Shown: positions 44,646-54,557, counted from the stretch's first letter. The stretch: 64,000 bases of DNA from Verrucomicrobiota bacterium (GCA_016222825.1 JACRQF010000010.1:1-64000), one strand, 5' to 3'. Made by a program: numbers and translations. The notes: generated by a model not told the origin, from the letters alone.

Positions 44646-45401
44646 CTATTTGAAGTTCGCCGATTGTTTCTCCGCGATGGGCCGGCTTCCCTCGGTTAGG
44701 GCGGAATTCTCAACGGCCTGTCTCTTCTTGTCTCGCATGCCCTGCACTTGCACAACCAAGGCCGGAATGGTCATCAGGATAATCCACAGGTCCAGCCACA
44801 AACTTTTACGCCGGACGTAGTCAATATCCAGGTGCATCATCTCGACAAAAGTGGTCTTGTTCTTGCCGCTGACCTGCCAGAGCCCCGTCAGCCCCGGCAA
44901 GGTGTTGAACCGCTCCTTCTGCCACGGGAGATACTTTTCATATTCGTAGGGAATGCAGGGTCGCGGCCCGACCAGGCTCATCTCCCCCCTCAGCACGTTG
45001 ATGATCTGCGGCAACTCGTCCAGCGCCGTCTCCCGCAGAACGCGGCCCAAAGGAATCAACCGCGGATCGCCCCGCGAGTCCATCTTCTCCATCGGCCGGT
45101 TGGAAACGATCAAGTCATTCCAATGCCCCTGGTGAACGGACACATCGGCGCCGACGAACATCGTGCGGAACTTCAAGCACGTAAACCGGGCGCCCCGAAG
45201 GCCCACGCGCTCCTGTTTGAAAAGAACCGAACCGCGCGAGCCAAACTTCACGACGAGGGCAATCACCAACATCAGTGGAAGCAGCAACGGGATCGCGACC
45301 AGAATGCAGGTCACATCCAGCACGCGCTTCCAAAGCGGAACGCCCTCAGAACCGCCTGGAGGCGATCCCTTGGGCAGAACTCCGTTGGATGATTGATTCA
45401 T
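44646..45401 (-). CDS. Undecaprenyl-phosphate sugar phosphotransferase (priming enzyme)
   Basis: 251 residues, the short form with one membrane helix (about 28-50, VTCILVAIPLLLPLMLVIAL) and the WcaJ/WbaP catalytic domain: VLFKQERVGLRG, CLKFRTM, DELPQIINVLRGEMSLVG. It transfers a sugar phosphate from a nucleotide sugar to undecaprenyl phosphate, starting each repeat unit. Its position right after the NusG-like gene fits a priming step at the head of the locus. The start at 45401 (MNQSSN) was chosen over an upstream open frame. Confidence 0.9.
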   Translation of the reverse strand: MNQSSNGVLPKGSPPGGSEGVPLWKRVLDVTCILVAIPLLLPLMLVIALVVKFGSRGSVLFKQERVGLRGARFTCLKFRTMFVGADVSVHQGHWNDLIVSNRPMEKMDSRGDPRLIPLGRVLRETALDELPQIINVLRGEMSLVGPRPCIPYEYEKYLPWQKERFNTLPGLTGLWQVSGKNKTTFVEMMHLDIDYVRRKSLWLDLWIILMTIPALVVQVQGMRDKKRQAVENSALTEGSRPIAEKQSANFK

Positions 45402-45599
45402 GCTCCAACAACCGGAATGCCAGGCTCGGCGCGGACTTCTTCCGCGGCCAGGGCTTCCAAACACGTGTCGTTCCAAAAAATCATATTCGCTTTCGCGAGA
45501 AAGCTCCGCACTTGCTGGCGTGTCTGCTTCCAGACGCCAACCCGTCTGCCGCCTCCGGCATCCACAACCGAAGGCTTGATTGTCCTCTTCAACCTCAAA

Positions 45600-46175
45600 C
45601 TAGGCCCGTAACATCTCCTCATGCGCCAACGCCAACAACGGCATTCGATCCGCCACACAACCCTTCTTCAGCACGATCGAACTCCGATCAACCTCCACCG
45701 GAATCGCGCGACCCAAAATCTCCAGCAAGACCTGAACGCGATGCCTCGCCGGCAACGCCCGCAGCACCAGCGCGTTCATCCCGGCAAAAGCGCCGTCCGC
45801 AAGAACCACGCTCGCGCCGTGCGAAAGGCGGTCGTCCGCCATGCGCATCGGCTCTTCACTCCCAAAACACTCCCGCAGTCTCCCAACCACCGCGTCCGGC
45901 ACCGCGGGAATCCGGTCGCCAAAATGGACGAGGCTGCTGATGCCAGTCGTGTATCGGATTTCGTTCAAGCGATCCTCAAGCACGCAGCGCACGAACACGT
46001 AACATGGAAAGAGCGGCTCGACGACACGCATGATGCCGCGCTGGGTGACCCGTTCGGTCCGCAACCGCGGCAGGAACACCTCCAGACCAAGATGCCGGTT
46101 CACGTTCGCCGCCGCGATATGCTCGTGCTTCGGCTTGGTCCGCGCGCAATACCACGCCGGCTCCGCCGTCTGCAT
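45600..46175 (-). CDS. NusG/RfaH-like transcription elongation factor, first gene of the exopolysaccharide locus
   Basis: 191 residues. The NusG N-terminal domain opens WYCARTKPKHEHIAAANVNR and contains RVVEPLFPCYVFVRC and IRYTTGISSLVHFGDRIP; a KOW-type C-terminal domain follows (VVLADGAFAGMNALVLRAL). Such NusG paralogues load on RNA polymerase at the start of long polysaccharide operons and reduce termination. As first gene of a run of 24 minus-strand genes it probably controls the whole locus. An ATG at 46286 would give a longer, unconserved N-terminus. Confidence 0.85.
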   Translation of the reverse strand: MQTAEPAWYCARTKPKHEHIAAANVNRHLGLEVFLPRLRTERVTQRGIMRVVEPLFPCYVFVRCVLEDRLNEIRYTTGISSLVHFGDRIPAVPDAVVGRLRECFGSEEPMRMADDRLSHGASVVLADGAFAGMNALVLRALPARHRVQVLLEILGRAIPVEVDRSSIVLKKGCVADRMPLLALAHEEMLRA

Positions 46176-46642
46176 TCCGGAAAAACAGGACAAACGTCCC
46201 TGGCTGTAGCGTTCTCGGTCAGGATTGGCCACCAATCCGAAGAAACCAACGCCGTTGTTGTCTCGATCAGGTTGGCGGGAATACATAGTGCGTCACTGAC
46301 CACTCGGCAGGAGCGGGGGGTCTTGCCCGTTCAACTCCTGAACATGCCCTGAAGGCAGGCCTCTTTGCCGAGGCGTCCGACCGAAAACTTGATGAAGCCT
46401 CCATCATCCGCATTCGTTCCGTCTAGTTACCTGGTTTTTTCGCCTACTCAGCGAAGCGCAGCGTAGTCAGCCACCAAACCGCCGTCAAGAAAAAGGGCGA
46501 CCGAATTCCGGCAACCTCGCGATGGAACCGCGCGCTGTTCCGCTCCGCGCCTGCGAGGTAGAGAGTCTCCACCGTGCCGCCGCCGGTTGGCCGACAACAC
46601 ATCTCCCACTGGTCTGCCTGCCATGCTCTGGTTTTCCTTGGG
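46176..46642 (-). other. Intergenic leader region of the exopolysaccharide locus
   Basis: 467 bp between tilS (stop at 46643) and the NusG-like gene. It holds tandem hairpins at 46306-46374 (see separate entry). A short open frame (46444-46686) ending FLTAVWWLTTLRFAE shows no start site or context that makes it a gene. The promoter of the locus is expected here, but no clear -35/-10 pair is seen. Confidence 0.5.
46306..46374 (-). promoter_or_regulatory. Candidate structured RNA leader with tandem hairpins
   Basis: In transcript order: stem GCCTC/GAGGC at 46374-46359, stem GCC/GGC at 46356-46346, stem GTTCA/TGAAC at 46343-46329, and a weaker GGCA/TGCC pairing at 46327-46306. They sit almost back to back upstream of the NusG-like gene. 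They do not fit a riboswitch consensus I can recall. Confidence 0.4.
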
Positions 46643-48064
46643 TTACTGCGGGCGAATGCGAATCCGCAACGCCCGTCGTGTCGCATGGGTGATCTTGAAC
46701 TTCTCGCCGATGCGGTAGCCGGCCGGCCAGCAAATCTCCCCGCTGGCCGCCACCAACAACGGCGTGCGCCGCCGCTGCGCCGCCGGAATCTTCGCGTCCA
46801 CGAAAATGTCCTGCAACTTCTTCGCGTTCTTCATCCCGATTGGCTGAAACCGGTCGCCAGCCAGCCAGCAGCGGAGCGAGAGCGTGTCGCCAACCGCGTC
46901 CGCGTCCAACCATTCCTGCAGTAATCTTGGATCTTGGATTTTGGATTCTGGATTTGCGACTGTCTCCGGCTTTGGAACGCCCGCGCCCGTCACCGCCTCC
47001 ACCTCCACAACAACACCGAAAACCGGAACCTCCGTCGTCCCCGGCACCGCCAGCCGCATCTCTCCGAGATGATCTCTGGCCTCCGTCCTCTCCATCACCA
47101 GCCACTCGCACCGCCGCGCCACCCGCGCGCCGCCCGCCAACATCAACCGCGCCGGCCGGCTGCTCGCAGCCATCTGGCGCAACGATTCCACCGTCTCGAA
47201 ATCCACCGCGGCGCCGGCATCACTCTCCTGCAACCAGCGGTAGATGGCCCGCCGTTGAACCGCCATGTGCTCGCGCAACAACCGTTCCACCGCCAATGGC
47301 CTTCCACCTTCCGTCTTCCGGCCTCTGACCTTCAACACTCGCGCCGCCTCCGCATCCAGCCACTCGTCCTCGGCGGCGAGCATCTCAGCAGTTTGGTGAA
47401 GCAAGGTCCTAAGCGCCGGGTTGTAGTCCCGCTCCAGCACCGGAATCAGTTCGTGCCGGATCTTGTTGCGCTGGAACTGCGGATCCCAGTTGCTCGCATC
47501 CTGACGGAACTTCAGCCCGCGTTGCCGCGCGTAGCCAAGCGCCTCCGTCTTCCAGACGTCCAGCAACGGCCTCGCGACGGTGACCGCGCCGAGCCGGTTC
47601 GACGCGTGAATCGCCGCCAGCCCGCGCGTGCCGGCGCCCCGCAGCAACCGTTGCAGCAGCGTCTCCACCTGATCGTCGGCGGTGTGGCCGAGCGCCAGCT
47701 TTGCCAGACCCAATGCGCGCGCCGTGTCCTGGAAAAAGCCGTGCCGGAGCCGTCTCGCCGCGTCTTCGATTGAAAGCTTCCGCCCGGCCGCAAACACCCG
47801 GACGTCGCCCCTCCCCGCGCTGAACGCCAGACCGTAGCTGCCGGCCAGTTCGCGCACGAACGCCTCGTCCGCGTCAGCATCAGCGCCGCGCAACTGGTGG
47901 TTGAAATGGGCGACGTGCAGTTTCCAGCCAAACTCAGGCGCGAGCGCCACCAGCGCGTCCAACAGCGCCACCGAGTCCGGCCCGCCCGACACGCCGACAA
48001 GCACCCGCTCGCCGCGCGCGAACAGCCGCCGCTCCAAAATTGTTTGACGCACCTTTTCCAGCAT
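46643..48064 (-). CDS. tilS: tRNA(Ile)-lysidine synthetase
   Basis: 473 residues. It attaches lysine to C34 of tRNA-Ile(CAU) so that AUA is read as isoleucine. The ATP-pyrophosphatase loop VLVGVSGGPDSVALL lies at about 21-35, with NHQLRG, LGHTADDQVET and RNKIRHELIP following in the usual order. The C-terminal TilS domain (LRCWLAGDRFQPIGMKNAKK) is complete. It is an essential housekeeping gene and marks the border of the polysaccharide locus. Confidence 0.95.
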   Translation of the reverse strand: MLEKVRQTILERRLFARGERVLVGVSGGPDSVALLDALVALAPEFGWKLHVAHFNHQLRGADADADEAFVRELAGSYGLAFSAGRGDVRVFAAGRKLSIEDAARRLRHGFFQDTARALGLAKLALGHTADDQVETLLQRLLRGAGTRGLAAIHASNRLGAVTVARPLLDVWKTEALGYARQRGLKFRQDASNWDPQFQRNKIRHELIPVLERDYNPALRTLLHQTAEMLAAEDEWLDAEAARVLKVRGRKTEGGRPLAVERLLREHMAVQRRAIYRWLQESDAGAAVDFETVESLRQMAASSRPARLMLAGGARVARRCEWLVMERTEARDHLGEMRLAVPGTTEVPVFGVVVEVEAVTGAGVPKPETVANPESKIQDPRLLQEWLDADAVGDTLSLRCWLAGDRFQPIGMKNAKKLQDIFVDAKIPAAQRRRTPLLVAASGEICWPAGYRIGEKFKITHATRRALRIRIRPQ

Positions 48065-48168
48065 GGCTTTCCTAGCCGCGCCCAGTGTAGCCGCGCGCCG
48101 CCCCCGCCGCCAGCGCCAAGAAACGCTTGCGCCCGCGACGCCGCGACGCCATTCTTCAGGCCATCGTC

Positions 48169-49824
48169 ATGAAAGCGCCTTGGCGTTTCATATTGCGTGT
48201 GGCCGCCTGCCTCGTCGCCGCTTCTTCTGCCGGCGCCTCGGAGGTTTCCATCACGCGCGAGGGCGATGTCTATCATGTGATCGCCGCCAAGTATGAGGCG
48301 ATCATCGCCGACGACGGCTGCATGAGCAACCTGCTCGTCGGCGGCTTGGATCTCTTCAAAGCCGGCATCGGCTCTTCGCGCGGCAGCTACTTCCACCAAG
48401 GCGAGCCGTTGAAGCTGCCGAAGATCGAACGGCCTGCTGAGAACGTGATCACGGCCGGCAGTGACCGCGCGACGATCCGCTACGAGTTTGCCGCGGACTC
48501 GATGGCGTGGTCGGTGGAAAACAACACGACGGAGCCGATGAAGTTCTTCATTGTTTTCGACCCGGAGGTCATCCCGGAAAAAGGCGAAGTCCGCGGCGCG
48601 GTGCTGGCGCACGAAGGCCCCAAGTCCACATGGTTCCGCGACAAGGCGCGGCTGGAAATTGACGGCGGCACGAGGTTCTGGGGCCCGTGGCGCGGCTGCA
48701 TGATGTGGAACGCGGCGCTGGCAGCGCGGGAGAAACGGCAGATCACTCTCAAGATCGGCACAGCCTCGGAAGCCGAGGCCATCCGAATGGGCATTGCTCC
48801 GCCGCCGGCGGTTGAGGAGGTCGAGCAGGACCTGACCTTGCTGTCGCCGAGAAACTTCCAGGTGTTCCAGCGCCAGTCGCGGTTCCGCGGACGCATCCTC
48901 GTCAGCGGCCGCGTCAAACCCGAATGCGACGCCATCGAGGCGCGGCTGAGCGGCAAATCGCTCGAAGGACAGCGACTGCCGGACGAGTGGCTCCCGGTGC
49001 CGCTGGAAAGACACACGCGGAGCTTCTACGCCGAACTGCCGACGCCCGCCGGTGGCTGGTATGCTCTCCAAGTCCGCGCCCTCAAGGGAAACCAGCCGGT
49101 CGCCAGAGGCGGCGCGGACAAGGTCGGCGTCGGCGAGGTCTTCGTCGGCGCGGGCCAGTCCAACATCACCAACAGCGGCCAGGAACGCACGGTGCAAACA
49201 TCCGGGATGGTCGCCTCCTTCGGCGGCGGCCACTGGCAACTGGCTGACGACCCCCAACCGGGCGTGCATGACAAGACCCAGCGCGGCAGCATCTGGCCGA
49301 CGTTTGGCGATGCGATGCACGCCAGGTTCCGCGTGCCCATCGGTGTGGCCGTCACCGGCCACGGCGGCACGAGCGTTTACGCGTGGAAGCCCGGCGGCGA
49401 ACTGAACAACTGGATGATGATGCGCATCCTCCAACTCGGCCCCAACGGTTTCCGCGCCCTGCTCTGGCATCAAGGCGAGGCCGATGTCGGCGGCAAGCCC
49501 GAAGACTACACACGAAATCTGGCCGCCATCATCCGCGCCTCGACCGCCGCTGCCGGCTGGCAGTTCCCGTGGTTCGTCGCCCAGGTTTCCTACCTCAGCC
49601 CTGAACGTCCCTCCTCCGAGACCACGCGCTCGGCACAGAAAAAACTCTGCGACCGTGGCATCGCCCTCGAAGGCCCCGATACCGACACGCTCACCAGCAG
49701 TTACCGCGACAGCGAAGGCAAAGGCATCCATTTCAGCCGCAAGGGCCTCGTCGCTCACGGCAAGCTGTGGGCCGAGAAGGTCGGCGATTACCTCTACCAA
49801 GTGCTCGCACAGGAAACCAAATGA
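48169..49824 (+). CDS. Secreted sialate O-acetylesterase-type hydrolase
   Basis: 551 residues. Signal peptide (about 1-23), an N-terminal beta-rich region (about 25-220), and a carbohydrate esterase (SASA) domain after about 300. The SGNH blocks are [21 protein letters not shown] and the C-terminal [10 protein letters not shown] carrying the catalytic His. It probably removes acetyl groups from sugars outside the cytoplasm. Start at ATG 48169 by the signal peptide. The stop overlaps the next gene in ATGA, so the two hydrolases are co-translated. Confidence 0.83.
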   Translation: MKAPWRFILRVAACLVAASSAGASEVSITREGDVYHVIAAKYEAIIADDGCMSNLLVGGLDLFKAGIGSSRGSYFHQGEPLKLPKIERPAENVITAGSDRATIRYEFAADSMAWSVENNTTEPMKFFIVFDPEVIPEKGEVRGAVLAHEGPKSTWFRDKARLEIDGGTRFWGPWRGCMMWNAALAAREKRQITLKIGTASEAEAIRMGIAPPPAVEEVEQDLTLLSPRNFQVFQRQSRFRGRILVSGRVKPECDAIEARLSGKSLEGQRLPDEWLPVPLERHTRSFYAELPTPAGGWYALQVRALKGNQPVARGGADKVGVGEVFVGAGQSNITNSGQERTVQTSGMVASFGGGHWQLADDPQPGVHDKTQRGSIWPTFGDAMHARFRVPIGVAVTGHGGTSVYAWKPGGELNNWMMMRILQLGPNGFRALLWHQGEADVGGKPEDYTRNLAAIIRASTAAAGWQFPWFVAQVSYLSPERPSSETTRSAQKKLCDRGIALEGPDTDTLTSSYRDSEGKGIHFSRKGLVAHGKLWAEKVGDYLYQVLAQETK

Positions 49825-50519
49825 AACTGACACTCCATATCATCATTGCCGCGTTCGTGTTCGGATTGGTTGTTGCCGAAGCTGCCGACGCGAAGAAATC
49901 CACCCCCGCAAGGCCGCGAAGGGCCGACCCCGCCTTCGCGCGGATCACCGACGACCCGAAGCTGCCGCGCGTGCTGCTCATCGGCGATTCCATCTCCATC
50001 GGTTACACCCTGCCCGTGCGCGCGCTGCTCAAGGGCAAGGCCAACCTCCACCGCATCCCCACCAACGGCGGGCCAACCCTGACCGGCCTCAAGGAGCTTT
50101 CCAAATGGCTTGGCGCCGGCAAGTGGGACGTCATCCATTTCAATTGGGGCCTGCATGACCTCAAGTTCATGGACGACGGCAAGCAACAGGTGCCACTGAG
50201 CGACTACGAGAAAAACCTGCGCGAACTCGTCAAGCAACTCAAAGCCACCGGCGCGAAACTGATCTGGTGCGCCACCACGCCGGTGCCCGACGCCGAGATG
50301 AAACCGCCCCGCAAAAATCCCGATGTCATCGCCTACAACGCTGTTGCGAAGAAAATCATGGCCGAAAACGGCATCGCCATTGACGACCTCTACGCGTTCG
50401 CCCTGCCCCAACTCACCGCGATCCAGCGTCCCGCCAACGTCCACTTCTCGGAGGAAGGCTCCAAGGTGCTCGCCAAGCAGGTTGTCGCCAGCATTGAAGC
50501 CTTCCTGCCAAAACCGTAA
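49821..50519 (+). CDS. Secreted SGNH/GDSL hydrolase
   Basis: 232 residues. Signal peptide (about 1-21), then block [13 protein letters not shown] with the nucleophilic Ser, NWGLHD as block III and [18 protein letters not shown] with the catalytic Asp/His region. The overlap ATGA with the esterase gene and the third hydrolase gene 18 bp downstream make a three-gene operon. Probable substrate is an acylated polysaccharide; not proven. Confidence 0.85.
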   Translation: MKLTLHIIIAAFVFGLVVAEAADAKKSTPARPRRADPAFARITDDPKLPRVLLIGDSISIGYTLPVRALLKGKANLHRIPTNGGPTLTGLKELSKWLGAGKWDVIHFNWGLHDLKFMDDGKQQVPLSDYEKNLRELVKQLKATGAKLIWCATTPVPDAEMKPPRKNPDVIAYNAVAKKIMAENGIAIDDLYAFALPQLTAIQRPANVHFSEEGSKVLAKQVVASIEAFLPKP

Positions 50520-50537
50520 TCTGGACCAAAGAATTCC

Positions 50538-51317
50538 ATGAAGAAGAACCTCCACGCAAGCCGTGTCGTCGTTCTCTTTGCCGCGCTCGCTTTTGCCGGT
50601 GCAACCGCGCTCCCCGCAGCGGACATCACCATCAAGAGCGGACAGAAGCTCGCATTCCTCGGCGATTCCATCACCGCCGCCGGATGGGGAAACCCGGGCG
50701 GTTACTCGAAGCTCGTCATCACCGGACTCGAAGCCAATGGCGTCAAGGTCGAGGGCTTCGGCGCCGGCATCGGTGGACACAAATCCAACCAGATGCTCGA
50801 ACGCCTCGACCGCGACGTGCTCAACAAGAAGCCCTACTGGATGACGTTGAGCTGCGGCGTCAACGATGTCTGGCACGGCGACAAGGGCGTGCCGCTCGAC
50901 GACGCCCAAGCCGCCGCCGCCAAATACGAACTCCGCCCCGGCGAGCCGCCCAAGGGCACCTACAAAGCCAACATCACCGCCATCGTTGACAAGGCCCGGG
51001 CCGCCGGCGTCAAAGTCATGCTCCTCACCGCCACCGTCATCGGCGAGGAACTCGACAACGACAACAACAAGAAGCTCGCCCCCTACAACAACTTCCTGCG
51101 CGCGCTGGCGAAGGAGAAGCAATGCCTGCTCGCCGACCTCAACGCCGCGTTCCAGCAGACGATCAAGGCCGCCGGCAATACCACCGGCAAGCCGGGCCGT
51201 CTGCTGACGAGCGACGGCGTCCACATGAATCCCGACGGCGATCAGTTGATGGCGGCCACCATCCTGCGCGTCTTCGGCCTCGACAACGCGCAACTCGCCA
51301 AAGCCCGGCAAGCGTAG
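50538..51317 (+). CDS. Secreted SGNH/GDSL hydrolase
   Basis: 259 residues. Signal peptide (about 1-27), block I LAFLGDSITAAGW, block III SCGVNDVWHG and block V DGVHMNPDGDQLMA. It is related to, but clearly different from, the preceding hydrolase: the block I motif is GDSIT here and GDSIS there, and a longer loop follows it. Such enzymes are typical rhamnogalacturonan- or xylan-acetylesterase-like proteins of polysaccharide-degrading Verrucomicrobiota. Confidence 0.85.
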   Translation: MKKNLHASRVVVLFAALAFAGATALPAADITIKSGQKLAFLGDSITAAGWGNPGGYSKLVITGLEANGVKVEGFGAGIGGHKSNQMLERLDRDVLNKKPYWMTLSCGVNDVWHGDKGVPLDDAQAAAAKYELRPGEPPKGTYKANITAIVDKARAAGVKVMLLTATVIGEELDNDNNKKLAPYNNFLRALAKEKQCLLADLNAAFQQTIKAAGNTTGKPGRLLTSDGVHMNPDGDQLMAATILRVFGLDNAQLAKARQA

Positions 51318-51347
51318 CTCGACCTTCCCGGCGGCGCGAACCTCCGC

Positions 51348-51623
51348 GTGAACTTCGACTCCAAGAACCGCAAGCGCCTCACCGCCAGCGCCAACATCAG
51401 CCTTCGCGAGCGCCCGAAACTTCAGGCCGCCGCCGATGCCAGGAAACAGTCCGTGGAACAGATGTTGCGCGCCATCTACGTCGAGGAAGTTAAACGCCTG
51501 CTGAAGCCGGCCGGCGAGTTCGATTCCGTTGACGCCATCTTCGAGGCAAGAAAGAAAAGGGAGGTCCAGACCACCCTTCAGCAAAAGTTCGACAAGCGTG
51601 TGGACGCGCTGCTCGACCGCTGA
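51348..51623 (+). CDS. Small helical protein of unknown function
   Basis: 91 residues from a GTG start without a clear ribosome-binding site. The sequence is almost all predicted helix with alternating charges (LKPAGEFDSVDAIFEARKKR). It follows the SGNH gene by 30 bp and is convergent with the cyclase gene, ending 8 bp from its stop. Composition looks coding, but no family is recognised. Confidence 0.4.
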   Translation: MNFDSKNRKRLTASANISLRERPKLQAAADARKQSVEQMLRAIYVEEVKRLLKPAGEFDSVDAIFEARKKREVQTTLQQKFDKRVDALLDR

Positions 51624-51631
51624 CGCTCCTT

Positions 51632-53569
51632 CTACAACAGCAAACCGTCCACGCGATAAAGCGCGACCTTCCCGGCGCGGCCCTTGAGCGCGTAATCACC
51701 GACGGCGTGTGCCTTCACGCGCTCCTTCACGAGACTGTAAACCGCCTCGCTGATGAGCAGGTCGGTGCCGGTTTCCTTGTTGATGCCCTCGATGCGCGAG
51801 GCGGTGTTCACCGTGTCGCCGATGGCGGTGTATTCGCTGCGCAGGGCCGAGCCGACCTCGCCGACCAGCGCCACGCCCGCGTGGATGCCGACGCCGATCT
51901 TGATCTCTGGCCAACCTTTCGCCTTCCACTGCGGCTGGAGCGCGGCCAGTTCCTCGCGCATCTCCAAAGCCGCCGTCACCGCGCGCAGCGCATCGTCCGC
52001 CGGCCCGCGACTCGTCGGCGCGCCCCAGAACGCCATGATCGCGTCGCCGATGAACTTGTCGAGCGTGCCGCCATGCTTCGCTACGATGGCGGACATGACG
52101 GTGAGGTATTCGTTGAGTTGGGTGATGAGCGTCTTGGCGTCGCCCTTCTCGAAAAGGGTGGTGAAGTTACGGATGTCCGAAAAGAAGACCGTGAGCTGTC
52201 GGTCTTGCGGCGCGAGCATCAGTTGCAACGCGCCGTATTCCTTCATCAACTCGTCGGCGACTTCCTTCGACACCTGCCGCTCCAGCGCCTGCCGCGCGCG
52301 GCGCCTTTCCAGTTGCTCCGTCATCAATTGCCAGGCGGTGCCGGTGATGGCGATCGGAATCATGACAGCCAAGGGCGCGACAAGCGGCACGATGAGACGG
52401 AAGTGTGAGAACGCGATCTGGCAGACAACCGCGTGGGCCAGCGCAATCAGCAGCGGCACGACGAGTTTCAGCAGCGGATGCCGCACCCACAACAACGACA
52501 GCACCGTCATGATCGCAAAGAGCAAGGTGATCAGAACCAGAACGATGTTCGGCTGCTCGCGAAGCTCGTTGTGTCGGATGAGCGTGCTGATGGCGGAGGC
52601 GTGAATCTCGACGCCGGGCGTGTCCTTCTCGTTCGGCGTGGCATGAACGTCGTGAAGGAAGTTTTGCGTGGGACCGACAAGCACGATCTTGTCCTTGAAG
52701 ACCGCACCGTTTTGCAGCGCTTGTTTCCACGTCTTGGAGTAGAAAAGGTAATAGTAGGGATAACGGGGGAACGGACGCAGAATGCGGCCGTCTTCCAGCG
52801 GCTTCCGGCAGGGGTAGTTGATCGCGATGGCGCCACGCTCGTAAATCCACGCGGTTCGGGGGTCGGCGATATTGGCGATGCGCACCGACATCGAAGGCAC
52901 CCATCGTTTCAAGCCGTCCTCCCACCACACCGGTTTCAGGTGGCGCACCACGCCGTCAATGTCAGCAGCGAAGTTCACCGCCGCGCAGAGATTGGTCTGA
53001 TCCAGACCGTCGGGAATCACTTCAGGTGTCGGGAACATCCATTTCTGGCGGCTGCCGCCTTGGGGGGATTCGGTGGCGCAGTTGGCCCCGATGATCACCC
53101 GGCCGGCCGCATGGGCGAGCGCCTGGCGCCAGGCTTTGTCGTCATCGGGACCGTATTTACTGGGTGACGTAAAGAGAAGGTCGAAGCCCACCACCTTCGC
53201 GCCGGCGTCGAGCAGCTTCTGCAGGACCATTGCGTGCGCGCGGCGGGGCCACGGCCACGAACTGAGGATTCGCAGGTCCGGGTTGGCCTTCAGATCCTCC
53301 TCGGAAAACGTGTCCGCGACGAAAGACTCGTCGTCAATGCCGACCAGCACCACCTCCGGCAGCGGTGGCTGCCAACCACGCCAAGCGTAGCGGGCGTCAA
53401 TGGTGGCCAATTCCCAGCGATCCAGGAACTCCACATCCGTCAGCTTGCCTTGTTCTCGCAAAGCCACCAAAAGGAACACCAGCAGCGCCCAGAACAAACC
53501 GTTAGCCATCACTACCATCCGGTCGCGCCGGTCACGCGTGCTCCAGAGATTGTGCAGCCATTGTGGCAT
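51632..53569 (-). CDS. CHASE2-domain adenylate/guanylate cyclase
   Basis: 645 residues. One helix (about 21-38), an extracytoplasmic CHASE2 sensor domain (about 40-330), three membrane helices (about 345-425) and a class III cyclase domain (about 455-640). The catalytic pieces are TVFFSDIRNFTTLFE, LDKFIGDAIMAFWGAP and YTAIGDTVNTASRIEG, so it should be active; the Lys in LDKFIGD and the later Asp suggest ATP as substrate. It signals an outside stimulus through cAMP. Adjacent to rnhC but with a 16-bp gap and unrelated function. Confidence 0.92.
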   Translation of the reverse strand: MPQWLHNLWSTRDRRDRMVVMANGLFWALLVFLLVALREQGKLTDVEFLDRWELATIDARYAWRGWQPPLPEVVLVGIDDESFVADTFSEEDLKANPDLRILSSWPWPRRAHAMVLQKLLDAGAKVVGFDLLFTSPSKYGPDDDKAWRQALAHAAGRVIIGANCATESPQGGSRQKWMFPTPEVIPDGLDQTNLCAAVNFAADIDGVVRHLKPVWWEDGLKRWVPSMSVRIANIADPRTAWIYERGAIAINYPCRKPLEDGRILRPFPRYPYYYLFYSKTWKQALQNGAVFKDKIVLVGPTQNFLHDVHATPNEKDTPGVEIHASAISTLIRHNELREQPNIVLVLITLLFAIMTVLSLLWVRHPLLKLVVPLLIALAHAVVCQIAFSHFRLIVPLVAPLAVMIPIAITGTAWQLMTEQLERRRARQALERQVSKEVADELMKEYGALQLMLAPQDRQLTVFFSDIRNFTTLFEKGDAKTLITQLNEYLTVMSAIVAKHGGTLDKFIGDAIMAFWGAPTSRGPADDALRAVTAALEMREELAALQPQWKAKGWPEIKIGVGIHAGVALVGEVGSALRSEYTAIGDTVNTASRIEGINKETGTDLLISEAVYSLVKERVKAHAVGDYALKGRAGKVALYRVDGLLL

Positions 53570-53585
53570 CGAAGTGGTTCCTGTA

Positions 53586-54515
53586 TCAGAGCAACTGGCT
53601 GATCTTCTGCGTTGTGCGGAAGTGGAGCTTGGCCACCTCGCCGAGCCTGGCCATGCCGTGCTTCTTCAGGAACTCCCGGCCGGCCTCGTCCACCTGCGCG
53701 CCCGCGCCTTTGGGCATCTTGATGCCGTATTCCTTGCTCAACGCCGCCATGCGTTGCACAAACTCGTCGCGAGCAATGATCGAGGCAGCGGCGACCGCAA
53801 GGTCGCTCTCCGCCTTGTGCCGTTGCACGAGTTGGATGGAGCGACCGCGTTTCAGCAGCGCGTTCTCGATGAGCCGCTTGTCGCCAAACTGGTCGGCCAC
53901 GGCGCGCTTGCATTCCTCGCCGGATTTTTCCAGCGCCTCCAGCACGTTCTCGATGACGCGCGCGTGGCCCCATGCGAGCATCTTGTTCACATTGCCCATC
54001 TTCACTAGCAGGTCGTTGTAGGCACGCGGGCCAATGGGAACAACGCTCACGACGCAGCCGGAGGTCTGGCGGATCAATTTCGCCAGTTCGAAGATACGCT
54101 TGTCGCTTGTGACGGTCTTGCTGTCGCGCACACCGCTGCCACGCAACGCGTCAATCGCCGCGCGGTTCAGGAACACACCGGCGACGGTAAGCGGGCCGAA
54201 GAAATCGCCTTTGCCGCTTTCGTCCACGCCGATGCGCGGTTCCAGGATCGTCGGGTCGTGGACGTGCTCGTAACCGAGCCGCGCCTCGCCGAGGATCTGC
54301 GGCTCCAAATAGAACTGCACAAACTCCTCAACGCCCTTGCCCTGCACGAGCAGCTTGCCGCTCTGGAACGCCGTCACCTGCAGTTTCTCCTTCGACGCGC
54401 CGAAGTGCGCGTAGGGAACCTCGCGGAAAGAGAAGCCGCGTTGCGCCAGGTCGAGCCGGATGCGCTCGAACTGTTCGTCGGTCAGCTTGACGGTGTAAGA
54501 AGTCAGCGGCGGCAT
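53586..54515 (-). CDS. rnhC: Ribonuclease HIII
   Basis: 309 residues. The N-terminal TBP-like substrate-binding domain (about 1-85) distinguishes HIII from HII. The catalytic core begins IGVDESGKGDFFGPLTVAGV near residue 93, and SDLAVAAASIIARDEF supplies the last acidic residues. It removes RNA from RNA-DNA hybrids. The start MPPLTS at 54515 was chosen; the frame is open upstream, but that part is the opposite strand of mutY. Confidence 0.93.
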   Translation of the reverse strand: MPPLTSYTVKLTDEQFERIRLDLAQRGFSFREVPYAHFGASKEKLQVTAFQSGKLLVQGKGVEEFVQFYLEPQILGEARLGYEHVHDPTILEPRIGVDESGKGDFFGPLTVAGVFLNRAAIDALRGSGVRDSKTVTSDKRIFELAKLIRQTSGCVVSVVPIGPRAYNDLLVKMGNVNKMLAWGHARVIENVLEALEKSGEECKRAVADQFGDKRLIENALLKRGRSIQLVQRHKAESDLAVAAASIIARDEFVQRMAALSKEYGIKMPKGAGAQVDEAGREFLKKHGMARLGEVAKLHFRTTQKISQLL

Positions 54516-54557
54516 TTGTGTCGAAAGTTCCTTCGGCGCGGTTATGCTTACCACGCC

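Noticed and set aside
46444..46686. Small minus-strand frame ending FLTAVWWLTTLRFAE
   Set aside because: It overlaps the end of tilS and lacks a start context; not recognisable. It might be a relic, but that cannot be shown here.
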